Position numbers and translations under genes: made by a program | Notes under the pieces: model-generated | The model's database searches: none | Told to the model about the DNA's origin: nothing | What the model saw: the letters and a program-made list of their open reading frames with translations, nothing else | From: Sarcocystis neurona | Taxonomy: Eukaryota; Apicomplexa; Conoidasida; Eucoccidiorida; Sarcocystidae | Length of the DNA stretch: 64,000 nucleotides | Direction of reading: 5' to 3' | NCBI GenBank assembly: GCA_000727475.1 | Contig: KL647301.1 | Span: forward strand, 1,097,456 to 1,161,455 | Shown here: in pieces, positions 48,214-60,700 of the stretch | Layout of the letters: every line of letters begins with the position of its first letter | Position numbering within the stretch: position 1 is the first letter of the stretch

Positions 48214-50029
48214 GTGAGTTTTATTATCTCACCTAATCCTTCCGTAAACATCCCCTCTCCCACATTTCTTGCAAGTTGCTATGCGGCGATGTGTTGCCTT
48301 GACACGAAGTCCGTAAAATGTTGCCACCTTCTCCACACAGTTATACATAATACTCAACGGCTCCCCGCTGGCATCTGTTTACAATTACGTACGAAGAGGT
48401 TAGCAGTCGGCACCAAACACTCTGCACCTGCTTTCCCGTGTAAAGAGCGTGTAGTGGGCACCAGGACTTTCACAAGCGAATGTGACGGGTTTGTTTTCTT
48501 CTGTGCCCATTTATGTTCTCACTTTTCAAGTGAAAAGCTCATAAAACCTCGACGTCGATTCCGTCGTATGCAACTGACAGAAGCTTGTAATCAATGTCAG
48601 CTGAGTACCATGTCTAACCTCCGCGGGTCTCCCGGTATAGCATCCGTGTGTGGCTGACCACACTATTTTTATATGGCCTCCTCGGTGAATGATGCACATA
48701 TACGTTGGCTGCATATACACGCACGCATGCACTTTTGCACTGTATACTACCATCACAGCTCGCGGACTTAGACGGACACGCAGGATTTCAGGAGCTAGTT
48801 AACGCAGAATTGTAAGCATGAGCGTATCTACCAGAAAACCGTAGCACGCTCGTGAGTGTACATCTCTCTGCGAACCTGTCTCTACATGCCCCTCCTTATG
48901 TGCTATCTTTCAAAGAAAACACGTATTCTGATGTACGAACCGATACGTCGTTGTCTCCTCGTATACTTGTAATGAAGAGTAGATGTCGTTGTACAAGGGG
49001 TTGGCCGCACACAGACGGATGTAGTCCCTCTCGCTCCTCTTCCGTCCCTGCTGACAAAATACTTTAAAAAGAGTTTAGGGCACAGACAGGTGCGCAAATA
49101 CACTCACAGGAAGCATGGCGACGTCGTGCACGTGTGATGGTGTACACACACGTGTTCCACGGTCCGGCATAATGTGGACGAGGACGTACACCTGCACCTT
49201 AATAATCCGCGCAATGTAAACGTACGGCAGGACAGTTCGTTTACCTCGTTGTGTTCCTTACACGCATGATGGGATTTTTGGCGGACTCGAACAGTCGGTA
49301 CGTCAGCAGTCGACTGCCGTGAAGGTGAAAGTGACCTCTAGACACGCGCACTCCGTGAGAAGCAGAACACAAGTGCCGACCCACAAATTTTCATTCCCAT
49401 ACGGACGAAGACGCCGTAAGGGTCGACAGGAGGTTGCACGATAATTCTCAGTGTTCCCCCGTGCCTGCAGTCCTCAGTTGAACTCCCGAGGGCGTGAGCT
49501 GCTTGCACCGGACGCCTTGCTGACTGTGACGCTGCTGTGCCGCTGCTGACTCTTCGGACCTCGTGCCGGTGCAGCTGTTTCAACTGCTCCTGCGGCCACT
49601 ATTGCTCTCGCTGCTGCTGTTGTTGCAGTCTCCTCGTCGGATGACGGCAGCGTAGAACGAGAGCAGCAGGAAGCAGCAAAGCGAGCAGCACCATCAGAAG
49701 GGCCATGCATCGAGACGCTCGAAGAGCTGCACCACCACGCCTTCCGACTTCTCTCCAACACCGCAGATCCCCACCGCTTGGAACGAACCAGACGCATGCT
49801 CGAAAGATACAGAGGCGACGGTGTGCTCCTCTCTGTCTGTGTGTGTGCTTCGGGTCGTGCACATGCATCTAAATTTTAATAATATATATATGTTCACACA
49901 AGTGTGTATACACTTGTAGAACAAGGTATGCCGTTGTACCAATATACGCGCACCTTTATATACATTCATGTACGTACATTCAAGAAAAGATATGCAAGGC
50001 TTCTGGTGTACTTACAGGTATCTCTATTT

Positions 50030-50390
50030 GGACCTGTGTACACAGATAAGTATATACATGTAATTCATATGTCTACACACGTAAGTGCGCACAGGAGAAG
50101 CCCCACAGCTCCACCGAAGGATATAAATATATGTCTGTGCACAAGTGTGTACGTGTATCGTATAAGTGCATATAGGAGAAGTCACATGGGTCCACCGAAG
50201 GATATACATATATGTGTGCACATATATGTATATGTATTGTAGAAGTGCATATAAAAGAAGTCACATGGGTCCACCGAAGGATATAAATATATCTGTGCAC
50301 ATATATGTATATGTATTGTAGAAGTGCATATAAAAGAAGTCACAAAGGTCCACCGAAGGATAAAAATACATCTGTGCACATGGGCGTACA
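50030..50390. repeat. Tandem repeat, unit 79-81 bp, four copies
   Basis: The landmark TCCACCGAAGGATA occurs at about 50110, 50191, 50270 and 50349, giving periods of 81, 79 and 79 bases. Each copy also has GTGCATATAxAAGAAGTCACA and CTGTGCACA-type segments. Copies 3 and 4 are nearly identical and copy 1 is the most diverged, with a possible degenerate extra copy before it. Confidence 0.85.
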
Positions 50391-51734
50391 CGTGTCGAGA
50401 GATAGTAGATGCTACTGCTCACGGAGGAAGAGAAAGATGCATTGAGACACACAGTTGCAGCTCTGCCAAATAACTGCGTGTACCTGTTTTAAAGAGAAAG
50501 ACAGGAAAGGCGTGTTTTTCGAAGATACACGACGGTGTACGAGAGAATGGGACTCGCTGCTCACTGAAATGGGGAGACACGCAGTCTGTCGAACACGTCT
50601 TGATGTGGAGGAGAACTTAGAAAACGCGCTTGTTTTTGTGAACGTCTATAGAGAAGATGACGTCGTACACCGATACGGACTCCTACAAAGCACTGAAGAA
50701 ATACACGACAGGGCTGCGACGTGTGTGTGCATAGATGATGTGCACACGAATTAGAGTCAATTTTTCTCTCTGGAGAACTAATACGGAGAACTTTTGCAGA
50801 GAGAGATACACACAGAACAAGACGTGCTTCGCACGTGAGAGAGGTAGCAGGATGTACGTGCGTAGCGTCTTTTCAGGGAGGGAGGCAGATACATCACGTA
50901 AGGAGCGCGCAAGCCGCGGCACGTATGCAGAGCGTGGCAGCTGACAAGAATCAAACCGAGTGTTGCGTGTACGTACGGGAGCACAGGAAACGTCTTCTCT
51001 GTCGTGGAGAGAAACGCGAGCAGGAGACGGCGCTCCCGTTTACGCGCAGAAACTGAAGAAAGAGAAGACATCCACAGCAGCAGACACACCAAGGAAGAGA
51101 GCTTTACTTTTGCGTACATGTGTGCATACCACAGGTGTCTAGGTGCGCGCAGAATTCGTCAACCATCTGCATTTTGCCTGTGAAGGTGTGGTGTCGTCGA
51201 TGTGTAGCGCTGGAACCATTCGCGGGCACACCACTGGTGCGTCTGCTGTGGTCGCCGCTTTTCAATTAATTGGCTGTCGAGAAAGGGGTTATGCAAGTAG
51301 ACCGGGCTCGCGTTCATATCAACATATATATATATATGTGTATATTATTAGAGATGTGTACCCGCGGGCACGACGAACCTGTGGTTCTTGCTACTTCTTT
51401 TTCTCTTCGTGGAAACAAATCCACGACCTTGTGTGTACGCATATACAGCCGTCTACGCCTCCTCCTGCAAGCGCATTCATTCTTTTAAATATCTATCTAT
51501 GCCTGTATATATGTATAATCACGACGTATCTTCGCGCGACGTCGCTAGAAGCTTTCCCTTGCTGCTGGCTCTCTAGCTATACACATGGGACATATTCCTC
51601 TCTAGTGTACGTGCGGCGTTGAGCTGCTGCTGGTGGTCATGTGCCTTTTTTGTGGCGCTGCACCAGTTGCTGCCGTCTTTGTGGGAAGACTCGGCAACGA
51701 CCTCTGCTAATGCTGCTCGTCTCCTGCTGCGCGT

Positions 51735-52060
51735 GCGCGTGTGATGATGGGTGAGCAGTTCAGGGCTGGCGCACTGCTACAGCTGCTTCTCCTCCTACTT
51801 CTGCAACTGCGGTCACTAGGGCTGCTACTGTTGTCGCTGTTGCAGTTACTGCTGGTGCTGCCGCTACCTTCGCTGCTATTGCTCCTGTCCCTGCTGCTGC
51901 TGCCGTCGCTGCTTCTGTCATCGCTATTGGATTGACGCTGCTGTCTCTGTTACTCCTGCCGCTGTTCCGGTTGCCACTACTGCCGGTGCTGTTGCTACCA
52001 GAGCAGCTGTTGCCAGCTGCTGTCGCTGCCGCTGCTGTTGCTGGTCCTTGCTGCTGGTCT
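51735..52060. repeat. Interrupted CTG/GCT block
   Basis: GCTGCTG-rich sequence on the plus strand giving poly-Leu in one frame and Gln/Ala runs on the other strand. No exon signals. Confidence 0.65.
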
Positions 52061-52750
52061 TCGTGCCCGTCAGGTGTTTTTTCGGCTTGCCTCTTATCTG
52101 CTCTCTCCCTTTTTGAAAACTAGGGACTTTCTAGAAACAACTGTTTCTTGCTAACAGCTAAGAAGCACTCATACACAAACATACGAGACATAACACGAGA
52201 GCACTGTTTTTTAGACTGCAGGCGTGAGTACGAAGACGCAGGGAGTTTGCGTGAGTTTTAACGCATGTGTCTAAGAAGGATGCTTTCCGTTATGCACACC
52301 ACCCGCTACAGGAGGTTTGGCGTTTACGTTGAAGTATTGCTGTCTAGCGCGACGTACAGGCGTCTTCTCCTTCACAGCAGTTTCTCTTTGACTCGGTGCA
52401 ACGCTCGCGCGTAGCGCTCCTCTGCACTGTACTTGTGGACATGCAACAATATATATATACATATGTGTATGGAGATATATGGCGTACGGTGACATGTCGA
52501 CCGTTCAATCGTGTGTGGCCGTTGATTTACGTGCGTAGTCAAACGAACCGCACGCGTCTACGATACATATATACATATATATATATAGCGAGAGAGAGAG
52601 AGAGAAAGCATTCGTCTACGATATATATACAGAGAGATGTGGATGTATTTCGTGTATACGTGTATAGTGGAGCCCAGCGGTCGACCCGGAAGGCGGTATT
52701 CCTCACGTGTATCTGCTTCTTTTCGTTTTCTTTCTTCGAATATGCTGCAG

Positions 52751-55700
52751 ACTGGCGCCTCTGGAAGCAGCGTTTTTCGTCGTCTTCGGCAGCGGATGCG
52801 TACGGGCGCTCTGCAGTGTGGGGCCACACAGGCTGCTTCCAACTACTAACCCTGACGTGGACACCCGGCTGTTCTTCTCCCATTCACAACCACCCATGCG
52901 AACGCTGCTTTCTGCTGCCGCTTCAGGGCCGCATGGCGGAACGTCGCTACCATGTGTGCGAGGAGACGAAGGAGTGAGCGGATTCTCCCACAGAGCGTAT
53001 GGCGTCTTTGCGTGTTCTTTCTCTTACAACCGTTCCCATCTCTCCTAAACGTCGTCTGCAGCATGTCCCTTTCCTGGCAACTTCTAGTGAGAGTGTTTCC
53101 GTCGCCGTGCACAGGGCTGTAAAATTGCAGGGTCGCCACTTTCACGCATGTGCATCGGTATTTCAGCGTCCACTTCTTTCTCCTCCGGGACTCCCCGTTG
53201 TGTTGTGCGTCCGCTGCATGTGTATTTTTTAGGGTGAAGGAATTTTTATACACGCGCCTGCAGCACCGACGAGCGTACTGGATGGATGACTCCATCGGTT
53301 GGTACGTTTCTCCTCTTTTGGCCGCAATAGCAGCGGCAGGAAGTAGGATGCTGCAGCGGGCGATGCCGACAAGCAGCCGCCAACAGCAGCATGTCTCACC
53401 AGGCTGCCTCGCACCCGGAGGGTCCTCGGGCGCCTGCGGTCCAGCGCACTCCGGTATTAGCAGCATTCGCGCTGCGAACGATAGCAGGGCACTTTTTCTG
53501 AGTGCGTGTTGATCGTGTAGGGGTGGAGTCGAGTTAGCAGCTGTGCAGACGTGCAGAGGGCCGGTGACTGAGTTGCAGTGAGGAAAAAGCGCCTGCAGGG
53601 CGCCTGCAGGGAAGAGAGGAAGGTGTACGGAAAGAGCACAGCAGGCAGCAGTAGGAAGTGGCCAGCAGCAAGAGGCGAATGAGTGACCGCACACAGCTCC
53701 ACACGCCCAATGAAGCACCACGTTCGATCACGAAATCCCACGTGTTTCGTGAGATGAGGCTCTACTGTACATGAATGCTGGTATATATATACGCGTTGGC
53801 TTACGTACGCGTAGACGTGTGTAGTGGAAGGAGGGTTTGCTATCCACACGTTAGTATGTATATACATATGTATGTAAACTGCGAAGATGTTTTTATATAT
53901 ACATACATATATATATATATATATGAACGTGTATATGTATAAAGAGGTATGCACATGTGGATACTGTACGTGAGAAAAGGTTATGTCGTGTGTGTACGGG
54001 TGTATGTATCTTTGTGTATCCTAATGTGTATGTCTGTACACATACTAGGGGTAATGTATGGAGATTCTATAGTATGCGCGCCGCTGTGCATGTCTTAAAA
54101 CTTGAAATGAGGCTCTATGTACATATCTTTTTCAGTGTTGTATGTGCGAATATATACGTACAGGTGTCAGACACGGGACGGCATCTGCATGTGTAGTTTA
54201 GAAGCGGATGAAGGTTATGTATATATGTATTTGGCTTGCTGCGTGTGTATCTGTGGTACTTGGAGGGGGGTTATGTGCATGTGTTTCCACTATGTGCGTG
54301 TATGTACACATCTAGAGTGGACAGAAAGATGTACTGTCTCTTGTGTACGGCACGTCCATAAAAATATGTGTATGTATGTGTGGGTGTTTTTCTGTTTGTC
54401 TGTATGTAATTCGCATATGACTGCATGCATCTGAGCCGTCCGTTAGACGTGTAAAGGGGATCAAGTGGTCTACTGCAAGGAGGTGAATATACGCAAAGGG
54501 ACGTCATGCTTACCGACCACGTCGCGTTCCTGCAGTCTGTGTAGACAGAGGGTGCGCGAAGGACACTTGCGGTACCATACATACGTGAGTATACACATTA
54601 GAACGACACCCACGTAAGTGTATGTATACATGTATGTGTGTAGACACAGGTGTCTACGTGGGTATGTAGGTGCGAGGACGCATACATACGAGGAAGATAT
54701 TTGCGCACCCTAGCGCACGCATACGTTTACATGTGCGAACACACCCATGTGTGTACTGGCATATATATATATATATTTGTATGTGACGAGGGAGAGAAAG
54801 ATCAGGTGCATACGTGTGAGACGTCCGGACCGTTGTGTGTGCGTACGTATGTGTACATATACATATGGGTGAGCACTGTTGGTTTGATGAGAGACAAATG
54901 CGGTTGTTTGTGTGTTTGCAGGCACGCAGTATCGAACGAAGGCGACGAGTGCGCGGTCTCGCTGCACCTGTACATCCCCGAGATCCGCAAGTGAGATCTT
55001 GTGCTGCTTGGCAGTTTTTTGGAGGAGGAGCTCTGCAGTTCGCAGCACCAGCAGAAGCAGGCACCTCTGCTCTCTCACGGCATCGAGTGCAATCGCTGTT
55101 CTGCGTCGTAGTAGTTGTAGCAGTACCTGTACTGCTGGTGCCATTACGACTAGTGTAATACTAGTAGTAGCGGTAGTTCTAAAAATATTATCTGTCGAAC
55201 TAGTCGTAGTATGGGAGGTATTTAGTAGTACTAGTAACACAACTAGTAGTAGTACTGGTGGTACTAGTAGTACTGGAACCAGTAGTACTAGCAGTAGGAG
55301 TGCTAGTGGTGCTCTCGGTCAGCAGCACCACTGCCGCAGCACCGTGGGGTCGCTACTTCTTGAAGCGTTTCTCTGCCAAGTGCTTTTCTGAAGCGTCACC
55401 AGGGACTCGAGCTGGCGGCCGCAGCAAGTAAGGCGTAGAGAGAGAGTCATGAAGCATTTGCTTTCAGACACCGCGCAGGTGCATCTGCAGTCATGATGTG
55501 GTAGTGCAGCACCCCGCGGAGACCTAGTTTTACGAAGGCCTAGGTCTGTCGCATAGTGCTAATTAAGAACGCTTCGTCCAGTCGCTGCGCGGAGCACACG
55601 CGTTTTTTGCAGTGACGTGGTTAAACTGGACACCTGCAGGTGCAGGGTGCCTTTTTGTTTGCGCTTGTAAGGAATACGGCCGCATCAAGCCGTTGTGTGG

Positions 55701-56827
55701 CCCGGACGCGTTTTCTGCCGCGGGTGTGCGTTGCCTACGTGCTGCTGCCTCTTTGCTGGACACGACGGCGCATGCTTCGGTGTGTACTTGCGACTGCAGA
55801 TGCAAAATTGTAAATCCACGCACGTACGACATTTGCTGGTGCGTCTGTCCGTCTACGACACGAAACACACTCCCCGCGGCGTCCGTACGACTGTTTGAAA
55901 TAGTGGCAGCGGCCGTTCGAGCAAGCCAGAGCTGCGGTACTTCTCTAGTCTCATCTTCTACGTTTTCCTCCACACCCGATGGTGGACGCGTCTCTCCGTC
56001 ACTTGGATTGGCTTGTGTCGTGGACGCGCGTACGACGGGTGCTTCCTCAGTCGCTGCTGCGGATGGCTCTGGAGAAGCGGGACCCGCAGAGCAGCACGCG
56101 CTGGGAAGCTGCACACTGCCTCTTCAGGGGGGTACGCAGCAACGGCTGCTCACGTTGCTGGTGCAAGCTTTTCAAAGCGACGCTGAGGCGGAGCTGCAGC
56201 AAGTGCTCGCTGGTGGAGAGTCGAAAAGTGCGGCGAATGTATCTCTCTTTTCCGCTCTGCTCCGGCCCTTCTCGTACTACTATGACTGTGCTGCTGCACT
56301 GCCACCGGCGGCCTGCGCTGCTGTCTTGATGCACGACTTGATGCTCGAAAGAAATGCGCGACCGCTCGCAGATGGAGCCGCGCTGCAGCAAATTAGTCTT
56401 GTCCTCCTCTTGGCCCTCACGCTATCCAACAAACAACCACAAGGGTCTGCACCACCCTTTGCGGAGTCGTCCGCAGGTATTCTTCCCTGTCCACGTGGGA
56501 CGAGGTCTTCTGGTGAAACCGCCCGTCGTGCTGCGGCGAAGACCGTGACGCCTGCTGCTGTCGCCGCTGTAATCAACGCATCTAATCGTGCCGGTGGTGC
56601 TTCTGCTACTGCTGCGTCTGGTGCCGCAGCAGGCGGTGCCGGTTCCAGGCGTGCGCGCGATGGCGTGGGCCATAGTAAATACGACAGTGGAACAGCAGAT
56701 GCAGAGAAAAATCCAAGAGACACACTACAGAGAAAGGTTTCTGCACCGGCCGCAGCGACTAATGCAAACACGCCAAGACGCTTTGAAGCAGTCCTGGGTG
56801 CGGAGAGACGGGGAAGCCTCCCTTTGA
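52751..56827 (+). CDS. Cysteine dioxygenase with novel C-terminal extension
   Basis: Cysteine dioxygenase is a cytosolic non-haem iron cupin that oxidises L-cysteine to cysteine sulfinate. Six exons join in phase: 52751-52973, 53233-53301, 54922-54990, 55613-55639 (27 nt), 55800-56476 and 56649-56827. The catalytic set is complete. YGR matches human Tyr58/Arg60. IHNHPCERC gives iron ligands His86 and His88 plus Cys93, the partner of the Cys-Tyr crosslink (52885-52908). MDDSIGWHAV supplies His140, split by a 1.6-kb intron. SLHLYIP supplies Tyr157, and LDTC matches the Cys164 region. From 55800, CKIVNPRTYD ends the dioxygenase fold. About 230 further residues follow, Ala/Leu-rich and then charged, with no family I know. 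Reading on without the last intron would instead stop at 56853. N-terminal exons (about 50 residues) are missing. The acceptor at 52750 is good and needs phase 1. Enzyme identity is very firm. Confidence 0.9.
53302..54921 (+). other. 1.6-kb cysteine dioxygenase intron
   Basis: Donor GTACGT, acceptor TTTGCAG. It interrupts the codon just before the catalytic histidine (TG/G, Trp). It is filled with TG/TATATA simple sequence; (TA)n runs lie near 53895-53924 and 54761-54776. No other exon is seen on either strand. Confidence 0.8.
55097..55300 (+). repeat. Interrupted (AGT)n tract in intron
   Basis: AGT/GTA/ACT units with CTAGTAGT segments inside the cysteine dioxygenase intron 54991-55612. It resembles the tract at 39661-39865. 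Confidence 0.75.
55521..55546. repeat. Hairpin sharing arms with 11615-11637
   Basis: GACCTAG (55521-55527) pairs with CTAGGTC (55540-55546); one further base on each side also pairs, giving 8-bp arms. It lies in the intron before the 27-nt cysteine dioxygenase exon. Confidence 0.6.
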
Positions 56828-57744
56828 TGCGATGTCTCACGCGTAAGGGGTAGTGCACTTGCAACTGCTGCTGCTATAGCCTTCCCGTTGCTGTTGATGC
56901 TGCTGGGTACCGTTGATGTCGAATAGGGTGCATGCATTGCTGCTTTTCTGCGCGGTCCCTTGTAACGGCTTTGCGCCGCTCGTCATTCGCTACTGCCATT
57001 GCTGCTGCTTCTCGGCTGCTGGGCGGGACAAAGACGCCAGCGAGAAGAGGAAGGAGAAAATCTGTCACAGAGCGTTTTAACATGGACGGTATACCTTGGT
57101 GCTGTGGCGGATTTAGTGTTCTCACGTGTCCGTGGCTGCTGCTTTGTAGATGTGTATACATCGAGAAGTAAGCATTAGTCGGATGCTGCTGCTGGTGGTG
57201 TCCCGCGGTCCTGACGACCGCTGCTTCTTTTGCACGTAAGCACACGTCTTCCGTCGTGTTTTGCAGTAGTAAAGGCGCACACGACAGAAGAAGAAGAACA
57301 CAGCACTGCTGTTGCATACTGATGCTGCTGCAGAACGGTGTCAAGATTACATACTACGTCCGCAGGAGGCACTGCGAAGGACGCTTGGAGGAGGAACACC
57401 TTTACGCAGAATGCCAGCGGCTACACGCACGCTGCAGGCGCGCAGGGGAGCTGCTGCAGCTCCTCTCTGTTTGCTGCTGCTTGTGCACTTCCGATGTTTT
57501 TCACCTGCTCACAGCTACGGTGGTGCTGCCTGCGTACGCTGCCGGATGTCGCTGTTCCCCTGAAAGCGTTTCATCATGTATTTTGGCTGGACGTGTGAGA
57601 CACATTGCTGGCGTGAAGCGTGGATCTCCTGCTTTCCCCTGTGTAAGCGGTTTGCTGGCTACAACGGCCGTGCGGTGCTCTGTTTGTCCGTGCTCGGCCA
57701 GGCTTCGTGTTGCTGGGCTGTGCGTCTGTGCTGTGCTGCTGCAG
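56828..57744 (+). other. Spacer between two plus-strand genes
   Basis: The end of the cysteine dioxygenase gene is followed by about 0.9 kb before the first decarboxylase-like exon I can place. A plus-strand stretch at 57480-57595 reads smoothly (LRWCCLRTLPDVAVPLKAFH) to a GTGTGA/GTGAGA donor and may be an upstream exon of the next gene. No promoter motif is defined. Confidence 0.4.
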
Positions 57745-60700
57745 GCTCACGTAGCAGAAGCAGAAACACCCGACGACGCAGCAGCGGAGAAGAGTCGCTG
57801 CTGCGTACGCAGCTTCAAGAAGCGGCGATGCGGGCGGTTGAAGCGTACAGCAACACTAAGAGCAGTCGTGTGTGGGACGGTTGGCAGGAGGCGCCGCAGC
57901 TTGCGTGTGTGGGGCGATTGCTAGCGGCACAGCTGCTGCTCTGTGAATCTGACAAGTCTTACGCCACTTCTGGTGCATCATCAGGAAAAACATCTTTTCA
58001 GAATACCTGTGCCTCGGGTGGTCACTGCTCTTCCGCGCCATGGGGCGCGCTCTGCTGCTGCTGCTCTTCTGGCTACCGCAGCGGCTGCATGACTGCTGTT
58101 GCGTCGCCTGTGATCCTCGTCCTACGTATCATCGATCAAGCCATGCTTTTTCATCTAGCGAGCTTCCTCGGTTGGGAAAAGAGAGTGCAGAGTGCGACGC
58201 TGTCAGGCCGGCGTTGCGCCTCTGCGCTGACGAAAGGCGCAACTGCAGAAGCAGATGCAGCACGCAAAGCGAAAGCGGCAGGACGTCACGGTGGTCCACC
58301 GAAAGGACATGAGGAAGAAGGAGCGCATATGGGAATTGCGGAGCAGTTTCTGTTTCCCCCTTCTTCTCTCTCTGCTGACAGAGGCACAAGGTCCAACGAG
58401 GCAGGGCTGAGTCAAAGGAGCAGCGGCACTAACAGCCGCACCAGCAACGAAAGGGCAAAAGCTCCCTCGGTGTTCTACCGCAACAGCACTCGAAGCGGCC
58501 GTGGAAAAGCAGCGCTGCTGGATCTCTTGCGTGCGAGCATGGCTGATGGTGGACCGGCTGCAGCTCAGAAAGACCTTGCTGTGCAAGAAGCGGCGGCGAA
58601 TGTGGTGCACAATCTGTTGGAAGACGTTGCGTGCTTTTCCCCTCTTCGAGATGTGGTGTGTTGCTCGTTGTTGCGGTGTGCCGGTAACAGAGAAACAGTC
58701 GCAGGAGAGTCGTCGCGGCTCACGACGAGGGGAGAGCGCTGCCGAAAACATCAAGACGACATGATCGCGTGGAGGCAGCTCGCAACACGCACTTGTTTGC
58801 AGAGAGAACTGCATCAGACCCTGGGTGTTTTGGAGCATCGACAAAGCATCGCTGCAAGTGATTTTTTCGATGTCGGGACCCAGAGGCGGTCAAGCGACAG
58901 GCTCTCCAGGAGAGCAAGCAGCCACGAGAATGATCCAGCACCACCACATATAGGAAGGCGAACCGGTTCTCTGCTCTCCGGTTGGATGGGAGCAGTGAAG
59001 AAACGTTTAGGAATTACTGGGGCTTGTGCAACTCAGCGCGCTCCTCTCTCCTCTTCTGATGACAGTATTCCCCGCGTGAGTGGGCTTGTGCGTGACGGTT
59101 CTCACAGAACTGTGCGCCCATTGACCCGCGATTCGTCTGCGGCGGAACCAGAGATGGAGCCTCAGGCCGCAGGGGACCGCGAAGCACTTGTTGAACTGCG
59201 GGAGGAGAAGGGGCAGGAAGCCCCTGAGCCGCAGCAAACACGGGCGTCGCCTCGTCGGAACGCAGGGCATGCAACACCGTCACCGCCCGCAGCAGCAGGT
59301 GAAAAGAGGGGATGCTATGACACTCAGGGTGGCGGTTGCTGTGAAGGCGCTGCAGCTGCGCGCAAGGCTGAGAAAGATGCCTTTGCTGCGTGCTGGCTGG
59401 GGGCCAAAGAAGAACACCTCGCGCTCTTTCGAGTCCTCGTGGCGGCGCTGCACGCGTTTTTCTCGCAAGAAACTACCCGCCCGCGGGACCTCGGAAGCCG
59501 AAAGCACGACCGACAGCCCACCGAGATGGAGCACCACGCGCTGGGCAGCCAGCACTCGCAGCAGCAAGCAGAAGGAAATTGCTGCGCTAGAGAACATAGC
59601 ACTATTCCGCGGTCTCAGAAAAGGCAGACGCAGCTTGGCATAGTTGCCGAGGGCCGGGTAGAAGGGCATCAGCAGGATAGAGGGTGCGAAGGAGAGGAAG
59701 AAAAATTGGAAGGTCTGTCCAGTGGTCGAAACGCAGACGATACTGCAGGATCGGCTGACGCAACGGAGGAAGATCTCTTGTGTGTCTATCACTTTGTGGC
59801 GAAGCGTCTGGACACAACGCCGTACATATTTTCGGTGTACTGCAGCGAAGCGGACGTCGCGCAGCTGACAGCCCTACGTCGGGCTGTCCAGCTCTTTGAG
59901 GGAGAGTGCTGCCCCCGCGTCGGTAAAAAAGTGAAAATCGAGGTGATCCGCGCGACTGTTGATGGACTGTTTGATGTTCAGGACGTGTGTGAGCGTCTTT
60001 CTTCCTGGCGGCAGAATAATGGGGAGGGGCGGGCTTCAATAGCTGCAGGCAGCGGCCGCGCCAGCTCTGCCAGCGACACAGGCCGCAGCAGCCCCAGCAA
60101 AATCAACTCCGCAGCTGGTGAAATTGAGCGCGGCAACGGACGGGAACTCGACGAAGGAAGCAGCGACAGTGCTGACGCGGCGCCCGCCTTTAACCAGTCA
60201 ACAGGCGCAGGCTGCCCTCTCCTGGTCTGCTGTTCTGCAGGACGCGCTGGTGGAGTGCGGTGCGGCTTCGACTCGTTCGTGGATCTGACGCGGCTATGCA
60301 GCCAGCACGGCGTCTGGCTCCACGTGGATGCGTCTATGGGCGCTGCTTTCCTGCTGCCCCAGGTAAGTGTCACTGTCGATCTCATCATCCTGCGGAGAGT
60401 CATTCCACTTTCTCCACACACCGCTCAGCGGCTTCGGGAAAATTACCTGTCACTGAGAGTGGGATCAGCTCAGTCTGGCAGACAGCTGTGAAGTCAGTCA
60501 TCTAATACGCAGTCACATCGTGTGTATATATATACACATATATGGGGGAAAGATGTCAGACAGATGGAAACATCGGGCTTAGGTGTTGCTGACCATTGTT
60601 CTGTGGCGAAATGAAGAGCTCCATCATGTCCGTGGAGTTCCCCTGCAGCGTAACTACGACGGGCAGGGTAATTTCTTTTCGTCTCCGCCATGCTGTTTTG

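Larger units (their letters stand above)
48214..52750. other. Repeat-rich region, no confident gene
   Basis: Contains the ~80-bp tandem array (50030-50390) and a CTG-rich block (51735-52060). Two modest open frames are noted: minus 49474-49797 (ATG start, 107 codons, Ser/Ala-rich with a basic N-terminus) and plus 50569-50754 (ATG, 61 codons, containing RLDVEENLENALVFVNVYRE). Upstream exons of the cysteine dioxygenase gene may be hidden here, for example around 52373-52440 after a CTTCACAG acceptor, but no donor fits. Confidence 0.4.
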
